This document shows positions 19,539 through 28,486 of a DNA stretch of 64,000 bases, one piece after another. The notes below the pieces were generated by a model that did not search any database, was not told the DNA's origin, and saw only the letters and a program-made list of their open reading frames with translations. Both the position numbers and the translations under genes were made by a program. This stretch comes from Planctomycetota bacterium. Lineage in GTDB: Bacteria; Planctomycetota; UBA1135; GCA-002686595. Position 1 is the stretch's first letter. The number at the start of each line of letters is the position of its first letter. The stretch spans positions 41,962 through 105,961 of the forward strand of contig JAJDET010000171.1 in NCBI GenBank assembly GCA_029259655.1. The letters run 5' to 3'.

Positions 19539-20194
19539 GCCGTCACCCCGGCGAGGGCGACGGTGAGGTCGGCGTAGGCGTCCTCGACGCCCCGTGCGAA
19601 ACGCTCGATCTTGCTCTTGAAGAAGTAGTAGATCGCCTGCGTCGGGATCGCGATCGAGAGCCCCGCGGCTGTCGTGATCAGCGCCTGCGAGATTCCGGAC
19701 GCGAGCATCTCGGGGTTCCCGAGCCCGTCGCGCAGCGCAATGCTCGAGAAGGCCTCGATCATCCCCCACACGGTGCCCAGGAGGCCGAGCAGCGGCGCGA
19801 TCATCGCGACCGCCATGAGCGGGAGAAGATTCGCCGAGAGCCTCTTCATCTCCCGCGCGCCCTTGTCCTCGACCGCCTTCTCGCGTTCGAGCATCGGGGC
19901 CGTGGCATTGTCGAGGGCGGTGGCGAGGATGCGCTGGAGCGGTGTCTCCGAACCACACAGCTCGCGCGCCTTCTGCGGTCCGTCCTCGCGCACGGCTCGC
20001 ACCACGTCTTCGGCCTTGCGTCTGCTCCCGAGCAGGCCGGACCGGAGCCGCACCCAGCGCTCGACCGCGAAGGCCAGCGCCACCACGGAGCACAGGGCGA
20101 GCGGGACCATGAGCGGCCCGCCGCCCACGACCATCTCGTAGAGGGAGCCCAGGCCGGCATCGGCGCCCTGGGCGACTGCAATCGTCGTCGTCAT
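19535..20194 (-). CDS. exbB: MotA/TolQ/ExbB proton channel family protein
   Basis: A 219-residue inner-membrane protein with three helices: one near residues 25-45 (GPLMVPLALCSVVALAFAVERW) and a pair near 125-150 and 165-190. The second contains the signature APLLGLLGTVWGMIEAF of the ExbB/TolQ family, followed by GISQALITTAAGLSIAIPTQ. It conducts protons together with ExbD. The N-terminus (TTTIAVAQGADAG) is short and could be partly cleaved. It follows the TPR gene by 27 bp and overlaps exbD by four bases. Confidence 0.92.
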   Translation of the reverse strand: MTTTIAVAQGADAGLGSLYEMVVGGGPLMVPLALCSVVALAFAVERWVRLRSGLLGSRRKAEDVVRAVREDGPQKARELCGSETPLQRILATALDNATAPMLEREKAVEDKGAREMKRLSANLLPLMAVAMIAPLLGLLGTVWGMIEAFSSIALRDGLGNPEMLASGISQALITTAAGLSIAIPTQAIYYFFKSKIERFARGVEDAYADLTVALAGVTA

Positions 20195-20221
20195 CGTGAG
20201 GTCTCCCGGTTGTCTCGTTCG

Positions 20222-23200
20222 CTACACATCCAGCCGGCGCCGCGCCTCGTCGGCGGAGCTCGACTCGGGATACTTGTCCGTGATCTCGCGGTACTGGTCG
20301 CGCGCCTTCTCCGCTTCGCCCTTCGCATCGAGGCACTCTCCGGAGAGGAGCAGCGCCTCGGCGACCTCTTCCGCGTGGGAGTACAGGAGCGCGACCTTGA
20401 GGAACTCCGAGAGCGCCGCCTCGACGTCGTTCCCTGCCAGCGCGAGCTTGCCGAGGCCGAGTCTCGCGCGGGCCGCGAGGACGCCCTCGTCCCGCGCCAC
20501 CACTCTTTCGAAGGCCTGGCGCGCCGAGCGGTCCTTGCCCTGCGCCGCGAGCGCCCGCCCGCGCCACAGCTCTGCCTCGACGCCGTGCTCGAACTCGGCG
20601 AAGCGCCGCGCGAGGTCGGAGAGCGCGCGTTCCGCCTCGGCGTGCCGTTCGAGTTGCACCAGCGAGACGCCCATGCGGTAGAGAGTGCGCGGGACCGCCT
20701 CGTGCCGCGGCACGTCCTTCAGGAGACGCGCGAAGCTCTGCGCGGCGCGCGCGTGATCGCCCTGACGGAAGCGCACCTCGCCGAGGAGGAACAGGCCCTC
20801 TCCGAAGAGCTCGCTCTCACGGTGGGAGCCGACGAGCGAGCCGAAGGCCTCGGCGGCGGCGGCCAGGTCGCCGCGTCGCATCTCCGCGAAGCCCTGCTTG
20901 TACAGCGCCCGGTCGGCCACGGGGCTCCCCTCCCCCGCCGCGACGCCGTACAGCGGAGCCGCGTGCTCGTCGTCGCCTTGCTCGTAGTGCGCCTCCGCAA
21001 CGAAGAAGGCGGCCTCCAGGACGCCTCCGTTCTGCGCATCGGCCTCGAGCGCGCGCCTGACTTCGGTCTCGGCGGACGCGACGTCCTCGGCGGCGAGCGC
21101 CATCCACGTCCGCTCGACGCGCGCCGCGACCACGGCCGCGGGTTGCCGCAGACCGTCGAGCAGGCTCCCGAGCAGAGCGCGTGCCCCGTCCCGGTCGCCG
21201 TTTCGCTCCAGCGTACCGGCCGCGACCCGCGCGCCGACGAGCAACCGGTCCTCGTCGGTGCAGCGCGCGGAGAATCCCGCCCAGGCCTTGGCCGCCGTCT
21301 GCGGCTGGTCGGCCTCGTCCGCGGCGAAGATCATGAGCTCGAGGCCCGCGACCACGAGCTCTTCGTCTCGACGCTGCGCGAGATCGCGGAGCGAACGAAT
21401 CGCCGCGTCCCACTCGCCCAGCGCATAGCTCGACCAGGCGTCTCCGTAGAGCGCTGCGGAGACGAGCTCGTGATCGGGATAGCGGCGCAGGAGCTCGCCG
21501 TAGCGCTCTCGCGCCGCCCCGTGGTCGCCGGCGGCCGAGTGACGCTCAGCGAGGTCGTAGAGCGCGTGCGGCGCCTCGGAGCTCTCGGAGTGCGCGTCGA
21601 GGATCTCCTCCAGGTAACGGCGACCCGAGTCGCGCCCGTCGAGCCTTGCGAGGGCGAGGAGCGCGCCGGAGGCGTGGGGCCCCTTGCGATCCCGTTCGAG
21701 GTAGCGAGCGAGCGCGCTCACGGCGCGATCGACGTCTCCCTGATCCTCGAGCGCCAGCCCTTCCATGTAGATCGCCTCGAGGCATCCGTCGGAGGCGGAA
21801 AACTCGGCCGACACGCGCCCGAAGGTCTTCGAGGCCGAACCCAGGTCGCCGGAGAGGTACTCGCACCACCCGGCGCGCAGGAGCGCGCGCCCGCGCAGCG
21901 CGTCCTCGGCCTTCGACTGGGCGACTGCGCGGAAAGCGCGCTCCGCCTCCTCGAAGCGATCGAGGGCGAAGAGCGCTTCGCCCAGGGTGAGCCGCGTCGA
22001 GTCGGCGTAGCTCCCGTCTCCGTGGCGATCGAGCAGCATGCCCGCGAGCCGCACTGCCTCCTCGTGGCGCCCGTCGTTGAAGCTCGCGGTCGCGGCGGCG
22101 TGCAGCGCGTACTCGGAGTCGGACTCGCCGTAGGCGCGCGCGGCCTCCTCGGCCCGGCCGAGCTCGAACAGGACGTCACCGCGCGCGATCTGGATCCGCT
22201 CGGCCAGGTCTCCCTCCGGCCGCAACCCGCGCGCGCGCTCGAGCGAGACGAGCGCACCCTCGAGGTCCCCGGTCTCCGCCTCGGCGCGCGAGCGCCAGAA
22301 GTAGAGCTCGGCATCCAGCTTCGCCTGCGGACGGGCGAAAGCGGCGAGCGCGGCCGCAGCGTCGTCGGCTTGCAGGAGATGGATCCCGAGGTGAAGCACG
22401 GCCTCGCCGGCGAAGCGACTCTGCGGGTACTCCGCGAGCAGGGTCTCGAAACTCCGCGCCGCCTCGCGGTGCCGGCCGAGCTCCGCGCACGCGAAGCCGG
22501 CGCCGTGGAGCGCGGCCTCGCGGTGAGGGCCGGACGGCACCCTCCGGAACGCATCGAGGGCCTCGGACGCTCGCCCGACCGCGAGCTCCGTCTCGCCGAG
22601 GAGGTGACGCATCTCTCCTTCGAGATCTTCGTCGCCGAAACGGTCGAGGAACGTCCCGATGCGGCGCGCCGCTTCCTCGTGGCGGTCCAGGCGATACGCA
22701 CACCACGCGAGCCCGTAGGCCGCATCGCGATGATGCACGCCCTCGACGTCCTCACGCAGCACACGGCCGTAGTGCCGCTCGGCCTCGGCGTACTCGCCGG
22801 TCTGGAATCGGGCCTCACCGAGCAAGAAGGTCGCGGGGACGAGCAAGTAGTCGCTCCCGAGCTCGACGACGTGCTCGAACGCGTCGGCCGCAGGCGAGGG
22901 ACGCCCGCTCGTGAGCTCACACTGACCGAGGCGGAACCAGACCTCGGTCTGGAAGTCGAAGGAAGACAGGCGGGAGAGCTCGCGGAAGTGCTCGCCGGCT
23001 TGATCGTGACGATCCAGCTCGAACAGGGAAGACGCGAGCCGATAGCGCGCGAGGTCGCGCTTGTCGTGCCCTCCGTACTCGCGCAGGAAAGCGTTCGCCT
23101 CCCGTACGACGACCTCGTGATGCCCCTTCTGGAAGAGCCCGAGGATGAACTGGTACTGCTCGTCCCCGCCGTCGAGGACGGCGGGGGCGACGGCGAGCAG

Positions 23201-23227
23201 AGGGAGCTGGACTAGGAGCGAGATCAT
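20222..23227 (-). CDS. Large TPR-repeat protein of the ExbBD operon
   Basis: A 1001-residue protein from the ATG that begins MISLLVQLPLLAVAPAV, which gives a signal peptide; the frame extends 24 codons further upstream without signal features. Almost the whole protein is built of tetratricopeptide-like repeats of about 34 residues (A-x-Y-x-L-A-x-x-x-x-x-x-x-A pattern, for example AEAERALSDLARRFAEFEHG). It is probably periplasmic and acts as a scaffold, like YbgF/CpoB which accompanies the Tol system, but it is far longer. It is the first gene of the minus-strand run TPR-exbB-exbD-toroid protein. A large antisense frame over the same bases is a compositional shadow. Confidence 0.85.
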   Translation of the reverse strand: MISLLVQLPLLAVAPAVLDGGDEQYQFILGLFQKGHHEVVVREANAFLREYGGHDKRDLARYRLASSLFELDRHDQAGEHFRELSRLSSFDFQTEVWFRLGQCELTSGRPSPAADAFEHVVELGSDYLLVPATFLLGEARFQTGEYAEAERHYGRVLREDVEGVHHRDAAYGLAWCAYRLDRHEEAARRIGTFLDRFGDEDLEGEMRHLLGETELAVGRASEALDAFRRVPSGPHREAALHGAGFACAELGRHREAARSFETLLAEYPQSRFAGEAVLHLGIHLLQADDAAAALAAFARPQAKLDAELYFWRSRAEAETGDLEGALVSLERARGLRPEGDLAERIQIARGDVLFELGRAEEAARAYGESDSEYALHAAATASFNDGRHEEAVRLAGMLLDRHGDGSYADSTRLTLGEALFALDRFEEAERAFRAVAQSKAEDALRGRALLRAGWCEYLSGDLGSASKTFGRVSAEFSASDGCLEAIYMEGLALEDQGDVDRAVSALARYLERDRKGPHASGALLALARLDGRDSGRRYLEEILDAHSESSEAPHALYDLAERHSAAGDHGAARERYGELLRRYPDHELVSAALYGDAWSSYALGEWDAAIRSLRDLAQRRDEELVVAGLELMIFAADEADQPQTAAKAWAGFSARCTDEDRLLVGARVAAGTLERNGDRDGARALLGSLLDGLRQPAAVVAARVERTWMALAAEDVASAETEVRRALEADAQNGGVLEAAFFVAEAHYEQGDDEHAAPLYGVAAGEGSPVADRALYKQGFAEMRRGDLAAAAEAFGSLVGSHRESELFGEGLFLLGEVRFRQGDHARAAQSFARLLKDVPRHEAVPRTLYRMGVSLVQLERHAEAERALSDLARRFAEFEHGVEAELWRGRALAAQGKDRSARQAFERVVARDEGVLAARARLGLGKLALAGNDVEAALSEFLKVALLYSHAEEVAEALLLSGECLDAKGEAEKARDQYREITDKYPESSSADEARRRLDV

Positions 23228-23323
23228 GGGCTGGATTGGGGCTCGGGCCCTTGGAAAGAGCGTGCAAACGGGTGCACGCCCGCGCGCGCGGGCGTGCATC
23301 TTCGATCGACGAGGAGCGCCGGC

Positions 23324-24478
23324 TCAGTCGAGCTGTCGGCGAGAGAGAGCGTCGACGCGGCTGCGCAGGTCGGCCACCTCGGCCCGTAGGCTAGCGATTT
23401 CGTCCTGCATCCCCAGAACAAGTGCCCGGACGTCGTCCTGGAGCGGCTCGTTCGTGGGAACGCGGTCGAAGGCGACCCGCTCGGCGGCACGCCGGTCGGC
23501 CTCGTCGGCCCGGCGCGTCGCCTCGGCGTCCAGGCGGTCGCGCTCCTTCGCGACGCGCTTCGCCTCCTTCTCGAGACGCTTGTGTTCCTGCTTCGCCGCG
23601 CGCTCTAGCTCCTTCGCCTGACGCTGCCGCTCGCGCTCCATGTCCTTGCGCGCGTGCTCTTGGTCCTTGCGGAGACGCTTCTCGAGCTCCTGGCGCTCCT
23701 TGTCGTGCATCCGGCGCGCCTCGTCATGGGCTCGCCGTGCTTCCTTCTCGGCACGCTTCCTGTCCTTGGACCGGTCTTCGTCCGCGCAGTCGTCGGAGTC
23801 CCAATCCTCATCGAGGTCATCTTCGAAGTCCGCCCACTCGTCAGCCCAGTCTTCCCACTCGTCGGCCCAGGCCTCGGCCTCCTCTTCCCATTCCTCGGCC
23901 CAGTTCTCCCAGGATTCGGCTTCGGCTTCCCAGTCTTCCGCCCACTCCTCGGCCTCGGCCTCCCACTCCTCGGCCCAGAGCTCCCAGGCCTCGTCCCACT
24001 CGTCCCAGGACTCTTCTTGCATGTCCTCGATGGACTCGACGAGCGCCTCGAAGTGATCCTCGTAGCGCTCTTCCCATGCCTCGAGAACCTCTTCGATCGC
24101 TTCCCACTGTTGCTCGAGGGCGTCCCAGTGCTCCTCGCCGGCCTCCTCGAGCGCCTGCTCGACGGCTTCCTCGATCTCGTCCCACAGGGCATCGATCGCG
24201 TCCTCCTCGCGACCGTCCTGGAGGAGCGCGGCGAGCCGCTCGGGCACCACCCGTTCCAGACGACGCTCGGGCTCGGGCGCCGACGCGAGCGCTCCGCGAC
24301 CGGCCTCGCAGTCACCGCAGTCGCGGCAGGTGACGAGCGTGACCTCGCAACACGGCCCGTCGTTCTGCACGACGAGCGCGGGTGCCGCGGCGGGCGTCCG
24401 ACACTCCTCGCCGCCCGCCGTCGCGAAGGGGACGGCGCCGGCGACGCCGAGGGACAGGAGCAGGAAAGTGAGCTTCAT
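23324..24478 (-). CDS. Secreted Trp-heptad coiled-coil protein of the blaI operon
   Basis: A 384-residue protein I cannot assign to a family. Residues 1-21 form a signal peptide. Six cysteines cluster at 26-57 (CC at 43-44, then CRDCGDC). Residues 99-226 are acidic with 19 tryptophans; from 158 to 215 consecutive Trp are 3, 4 or 7 residues apart (158, 161, 165, 168, 172, 179, 183, 190, 193, 197, 204, 208, 211, 215), the spacing of an amphipathic coiled-coil face. Residues 236-335 are strongly basic K/R/E helix, and 341-384 form a short leucine coiled coil. Its ATG overlaps the stop of the M56 peptidase gene (ATGA), so it is the third gene of the blaI operon and a candidate effector or substrate of that system. 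Confidence 0.8.
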   Translation of the reverse strand: MKLTFLLLSLGVAGAVPFATAGGEECRTPAAAPALVVQNDGPCCEVTLVTCRDCGDCEAGRGALASAPEPERRLERVVPERLAALLQDGREEDAIDALWDEIEEAVEQALEEAGEEHWDALEQQWEAIEEVLEAWEERYEDHFEALVESIEDMQEESWDEWDEAWELWAEEWEAEAEEWAEDWEAEAESWENWAEEWEEEAEAWADEWEDWADEWADFEDDLDEDWDSDDCADEDRSKDRKRAEKEARRAHDEARRMHDKERQELEKRLRKDQEHARKDMERERQRQAKELERAAKQEHKRLEKEAKRVAKERDRLDAEATRRADEADRRAAERVAFDRVPTNEPLQDDVRALVLGMQDEIASLRAEVADLRSRVDALSRRQLD

Positions 24479-25929
24479 GGTTCGGTCCTCCTTGTGCGGG
24501 TCGACTCGTCGACCTCCAGTGAATCGGCGCGCAACCGGGCCGGCGCATCGGCGAGGCGTCCGGCGAGCTCGGGCAGCTCACCGGCGATCTCCGCGCGACG
24601 TTTCCCGAGGTGCACGAGCCGCTGTTCGATCTTCTTCACGCCGGCGAGGAAGGGAGCGGGGTCCGGCAGCTCGAGGACGGCGCGCCGCAGCTCGACGATC
24701 TCGTGCTCGAGCGCTGCGATCTGACCATCGAGCGTCCCGAGAGGTCCTCGGGGAGTCGGCCGGATCTCTTCCGGGAGCGTGGAGTCCGCCAGGCTGTCCG
24801 GGGCGCGCTCGACCTTCGCCGTCTTTGCCGCCACGCCGGGGGCGATTCCCACGACGCACGCGAGGATTGCGGCTCCCAGCAGGGCGACCGCCCTCGGATT
24901 GCCGTCGCGTGCGGTCCCGCGCCCGTCGAGGAGGCGCTGCACGCGACCGCCGAGTCGCCGACGTCCTTCGGCCATGGCCGGCGCCAGCGCGGTCCGCGGG
25001 CCCGAGCCCTGGGTGATCCACGTGGCGACCTCCGTCAAGCAGCTCGCCAGCGCGAGCTCGCGCCCCGTCTGTGCGACCGCCCAGTCGTCGCTCAGGTACT
25101 CGGCGGAATCGGCCAGCTCGCGGGAAGCGACGCGGTTCAGCGGCTGGAAGAAGAAGAGAGACGACACGGCTCGCGCGGCGAGCCGCCAGAACGGGTCCCG
25201 GCGCGCGACGTGGCCGAGCTCGTGGGCGAGGATCGCCTCGAGCCCTTCGGAGCCGAGCTCTCGGAAGGCCCGCGCGGGCACGCAGATCTCCGGTCGCAGG
25301 ACGCCGAAAGTCACGGGCACCGCGAGCGAGCCCGAGCTCGACAGCCGGACGTGTCTCCGGATCCCTCCGCGGCGGGCGAGGTCGTCGAGCATCTCGCGCG
25401 CAACGCCGGTGCGGACCGGCCGCCTGCCGCGGATTCCCAGGCGCAAGCGCGCGAACGCGATCGAGAGGCCGACGAGGCCCACGAGGAGCTCCAGCGACAG
25501 GCCGGCGGTGACGCCGACGTCGAGGCGGCTCCAGGGCCCGGGCTCGCCGGACGGCCGCAAGGTCGCGCTCGCAACGCGCTCGCCGCGCTCGGTCGAGACC
25601 AGGTGGATCGGGAACGGGAGCTCCGTCTCGCTCGGCAGGCTGTCGGAGTTCGGTCTCGGGCGCACGGGGACCGGCTTCAGCTCCGGGGTCTCGAGCGGAA
25701 GCGTGAAGGGTGTCGGGAGCACCACGCGTCCGCCGAGCGGTTCGAAGCCGAGACCGACCTGCAGCATTGCCGTCGCGAACCCGCCGAAGAGAGCGATCTT
25801 CCACACGCGGTCGCGGAGCGCGTGGGTGGTATTGCGAGCGATCTGGAGTCCGAGCCAGGCGGCGCCGAGCAAGAGCGTGCTGTGGAGGGCGTAGGTCAGG
25901 ACCCAGGCCGCGACGATCGACGCGGTCAT
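24475..25929 (-). CDS. M56 (BlaR1-like) membrane metallopeptidase
   Basis: A 484-residue integral membrane protein. Hydrophobic segments occupy about residues 5-28, 43-60 and 138-160, with another near 345-365. The zinc site is His236-Glu237-x-x-His240 (ILAHELGH) with Glu277 in SAEYLSDDWAV as likely third ligand. BlaR1/MecR1 use this domain to inactivate their repressor when the external sensor binds ligand. Here the penicillin-binding sensor domain is absent: after the last helix only about 120 residues remain, mainly a coiled coil (QIAALEHEIVELRRAVLEL). The signal is therefore probably not a beta-lactam. The gene overlaps blaI upstream and the Trp-rich gene downstream by four bases each. 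Confidence 0.88.
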   Translation of the reverse strand: MTASIVAAWVLTYALHSTLLLGAAWLGLQIARNTTHALRDRVWKIALFGGFATAMLQVGLGFEPLGGRVVLPTPFTLPLETPELKPVPVRPRPNSDSLPSETELPFPIHLVSTERGERVASATLRPSGEPGPWSRLDVGVTAGLSLELLVGLVGLSIAFARLRLGIRGRRPVRTGVAREMLDDLARRGGIRRHVRLSSSGSLAVPVTFGVLRPEICVPARAFRELGSEGLEAILAHELGHVARRDPFWRLAARAVSSLFFFQPLNRVASRELADSAEYLSDDWAVAQTGRELALASCLTEVATWITQGSGPRTALAPAMAEGRRRLGGRVQRLLDGRGTARDGNPRAVALLGAAILACVVGIAPGVAAKTAKVERAPDSLADSTLPEEIRPTPRGPLGTLDGQIAALEHEIVELRRAVLELPDPAPFLAGVKKIEQRLVHLGKRRAEIAGELPELAGRLADAPARLRADSLEVDESTRTRRTEP

Positions 25930-26303
25930 TCGCCCTCCTCGCGCTGGCGCTCTGCGATCAGCGCCTTCAGGCGCTCGAGCTCGTCGAGGTCGATCTCCTG
26001 CTCGGTCAGGAGGTGGTTCACGAGCGCCGTGACGTCTCCGCTGAACAGGCGCTCGGTGAGCGAGGCGACCATCGTCTTCATCACGACGGCCTCGCTGACG
26101 GTCGGGCGGTAGACGAACTGGCGCCCCTCGAGCCGGTGCTCGACGACGCCCTTGCGCTCCATCTTCGTGAGCATCGTGGCGATCGTCGTGAGGGCCCGGC
26201 TACCGAGCGCTGCGTGGACCTCCGCCACGGTGGCCTCCCCGCGCTCCCAGAGAACCCGCATGAGGGCGAGTTGCAGCTCGCCGAGCTCTCTCGAACGACT
26301 CAT
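25926..26303 (-). CDS. blaI: BlaI/MecI/CopY-family transcriptional repressor
   Basis: A 125-residue winged-helix repressor. Residues 5-75 form the DNA-binding domain (ELGELQLALMRVLWERG, then TTIATMLTKMERKGVVEHR), and residues 80-125 the dimerisation helices. Family members bind ACTAC-type palindromes as dimers and are released when the M56 partner cleaves them or triggers cleavage. Length and motif order match BlaI. The gene is first in the operon and is preceded by two matching operators 37-64 bp upstream of its ATG, so autorepression is likely. The residue pair at a BlaR-type cleavage site (commonly N-F) is not obvious. Confidence 0.9.
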   Translation of the reverse strand: MSRSRELGELQLALMRVLWERGEATVAEVHAALGSRALTTIATMLTKMERKGVVEHRLEGRQFVYRPTVSEAVVMKTMVASLTERLFSGDVTALVNHLLTEQEIDLDELERLKALIAERQREEGE

Positions 26304-26339
26304 GCCGGGCGTCTCATCGTGGGGCGGGGTCAGAGCTCA

Positions 26340-26353
26340 ACTACCGTGGTAGT
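26340..26353. promoter_or_regulatory. BlaI-type operator, site 1
   Basis: ACTACC-GT-GGTAGT is a perfect 6-bp inverted repeat with a 2-bp spacer, and matches the ACTAC...GTAGT core that BlaI/MecI-family repressors bind. It lies 37 bp upstream of the blaI start. Confidence 0.75.
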
Positions 26354-26367
26354 ACGACCAGGGTAGT
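26354..26367. promoter_or_regulatory. BlaI-type operator, site 2
   Basis: ACGACC-AG-GGTAGT repeats the 6-2-6 layout of the adjoining site with one mismatch between arms (ACGACC versus the expected ACTACC). It abuts site 1 exactly, so two repressor dimers could bind side by side, one helical turn plus about four bases apart. Confidence 0.6.
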
Positions 26368-26643
26368 CGCGAGGCGAAACAACCGCATCCGCGGGCCCAA
26401 GAAAACGTGTAAGGGACGCGTGAGGAGGTCGGGAAGGCGGTTTTCCTTATAGAACGGCTACCCGGCCTACGCCCTCGAGTCGTCCGAGTTGTCGGAAAAG
26501 GAACCGAGGCCTTGCAGGCCGGGGGCCCGAACGGCTCTCTCCGCTACGAGCGCTTGGGTCGCGCAGGCAGGAAATGGCCTCCGGAGCGCCGCGCTAGGGT
26601 CGGCACTCCCGCCCTCTCGCCTCGTACTGAGAGCCCCCGAGCG

Positions 26644-28437
26644 ATGATCGCGACTCCTCTCCTCTACATCCTCTCTGCCGGTCTCGCGGCTTCGAGTCCG
26701 ACGGCCTACCCCGCCCGGGACTACCTCCTGGCCTTGGCTCCTCCGGACGCCATGGCCGTCGCTGCGCTCGGAGACATGGACGAGATCCGTGCGGGGATCA
26801 AGAAGAACGCCTGGCTGCGCTTCGCACGGGACGAGGAGGTCGCAGCCCTCGTGGGGCACTTCGAGGGACTGTTCGGCGGGGAGCTTCGACCCGACTGGGG
26901 CCAGCTCGACGAGCTAGGGTTCGATCCGAGCGAGTTCCTGGCCTCGCTCTCGGGCTCCGCGGTCCTGTTCTCGGACGTCCCGGGGGGGAATCCGGACGAC
27001 ATGGTGCTGGGGCTCCTGGTCGAGCTCGGGGAGGATCGCGAGCCCTTCCACGAGCTCGTCGAGAAGCTCCTCGACAGGTCCCGCGCCGAGGGCGCGACCG
27101 TCACGGGAGGGGAGTACCAGGGCGCATCGGTGACGGCCGTCTCACCGCCCGACGACGACGAGGGTGCCGCGTACCTCGCAGAGCTCGGTGACGTCATCGC
27201 CGTGGTCGCGAGTGGCGATCGCGAGGCCGCCCTCGCGCGCGTGCGCGGCGTCGTGGATCGGTGGTCGGGAGCATCGGAAGGCGGGAGCCTGCTCTCGAAC
27301 GAGACGTATCAGCTGGCGCGCTCGCGCAGCAGCTTCGACCCGCAGCTGGAGGTCTTCGTCGATCTCTCGGTGTTCTGGAAGCACCTCATGGCCTCGGGCG
27401 AGCTCGACCAGGCTCCCCCGATGCTCGCGGCCGAGCTCGAGCGGATCGGCTGGGTTCGCTGTGCGGGACGACTGGGCGAGGGAGAGGAGACGGACCTCGA
27501 AGTGCTGCTCGGCGCGCCCGAGGACGGCCTCTTCGCGGCGGTCGCGAGCCTTCTCGGAGGCGTCCCCGTCGACCTCGTCGAGCGCATCCCGCGCAACGCG
27601 AAGGGCGTGATCACGATGAGCATCGACTTCGCCGGCGCGGGTGCTCTGGCCAAGGATCTGGCCCGCGAGTTCGACCCGGAGAGCTACCAGGAGATGCAAG
27701 CCGGCCTCCAGCTCACGCAGGCACTCGGCGTCGACGTCGAGGAGGACGTCCTGTCGGAGCTGACCGGGGAGTTCGCGTCCTTCTCGATCGAGGTCCCCGC
27801 ACAGGAATCGCTGCTCGGTGCAGCCGGGGGCGTCCTGCGCGGACTCTCGGGGAGCTCGGTGGCACCGACCTACGGACGAGTGTTCATGCTGGGCGTGCGC
27901 GACACCGCGAGCGTGAGCGCGACGCTCGAACGCATCACCGGGAGCGTGCTCTCGCAAGACGCCGGCGCGGAGGATCACGTGGAGTCGGTCTTCGGCCACG
28001 AGGTCCACGCGGCAAATCTCTGGGAGGGGCTCGTCTCGATCCGCATGTACTGGAGCGCGATCGAAGGTGCGCTGCTCCTGTCGATGCAGCCGACAGCGCT
28101 GCGCGAGGCGCTGCGCATGACCACCGACGACGGTATCGGCATCGGAGAGAACGGCGTGTTCGCCTCGGTCATCGAGGAGAACCGTCGGGCGAGCGCCCTC
28201 GCCATCACCGACACCGCGGCCTCGCTCGGAGTCCTGCTCGACACACTCCGCTCGCTGAGCTCCGGAATCAAGCTGGCCTCCGCCCTGACCGGCAAGCCCA
28301 TCGACGAGATGCTGCCGATCGGCCCCGACACCCCCTGGCCGGACATCTCGGTAGTCGACCGCTACTTCGGAGGCGTCTCCTTCAAAGCCTTCGAATGGTC
28401 GGATGGCGCCATGCGCCTGCACATCGCCTCACGCTAA
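26644..28437 (+). CDS. Secreted protein of unknown function (DUF3352-like)
   Basis: A 597-residue protein from the ATG that begins MIATPLLYILSAGLAASSP, a signal peptide; a longer in-frame start 132 bp upstream would give an N-terminus without signal features. After the signal peptide comes LALAPPDAMAVAALGDMDEIR, a pattern seen in large secreted proteins of planctomycetes annotated DUF3352. The chain alternates short beta strands and helices with no cysteines in pairs and no clear catalytic motif. Motifs such as FVDLSVFWKHL and GVITMSIDFAGAG recur in the family only by general resemblance. I cannot propose an activity. Confidence 0.6.
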   Translation: MIATPLLYILSAGLAASSPTAYPARDYLLALAPPDAMAVAALGDMDEIRAGIKKNAWLRFARDEEVAALVGHFEGLFGGELRPDWGQLDELGFDPSEFLASLSGSAVLFSDVPGGNPDDMVLGLLVELGEDREPFHELVEKLLDRSRAEGATVTGGEYQGASVTAVSPPDDDEGAAYLAELGDVIAVVASGDREAALARVRGVVDRWSGASEGGSLLSNETYQLARSRSSFDPQLEVFVDLSVFWKHLMASGELDQAPPMLAAELERIGWVRCAGRLGEGEETDLEVLLGAPEDGLFAAVASLLGGVPVDLVERIPRNAKGVITMSIDFAGAGALAKDLAREFDPESYQEMQAGLQLTQALGVDVEEDVLSELTGEFASFSIEVPAQESLLGAAGGVLRGLSGSSVAPTYGRVFMLGVRDTASVSATLERITGSVLSQDAGAEDHVESVFGHEVHAANLWEGLVSIRMYWSAIEGALLLSMQPTALREALRMTTDDGIGIGENGVFASVIEENRRASALAITDTAASLGVLLDTLRSLSSGIKLASALTGKPIDEMLPIGPDTPWPDISVVDRYFGGVSFKAFEWSDGAMRLHIASR

Positions 28438-28445
28438 CAGCTCTG

Positions 28446-28469
28446 GTGCCCGTGCCCGTGCCCGTGCCC
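28446..28469. repeat. Four tandem GTGCCC units
   Basis: GTGCCC occurs four times in a row in the 49-bp gap between two convergent genes. A related array with period 12 lies at 60394-60424 on the opposite sense. Confidence 0.7.
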
Positions 28470-28486
28470 GATTCACCTGCCCCTCC

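Larger units (their letters stand above)
26304..26643. other. Divergent intergenic region between blaI and the plus-strand lipid/secreted protein gene
   Basis: The only gene-free stretch over 300 bp. Apart from the two operators near blaI it holds a locally AT-richer patch (about 26441-26455, GTTTTCCTTATAGAAC) that may contain a promoter for either direction. No small gene, tRNA or further repeat is visible in it. Confidence 0.5.

Noticed and set aside
20210..23215. Plus-strand open frame of 1001 codons
   Set aside because: It lies exactly antisense to the TPR gene, which has a signal peptide and TPR periodicity. The plus-strand translation is low-complexity R/L/E without motifs, as expected from high GC.
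24475..26303. Classical BlaR1-BlaI penicillin resistance system
   Set aside because: The penicillin-sensor domain is missing and no beta-lactamase gene is in the operon.
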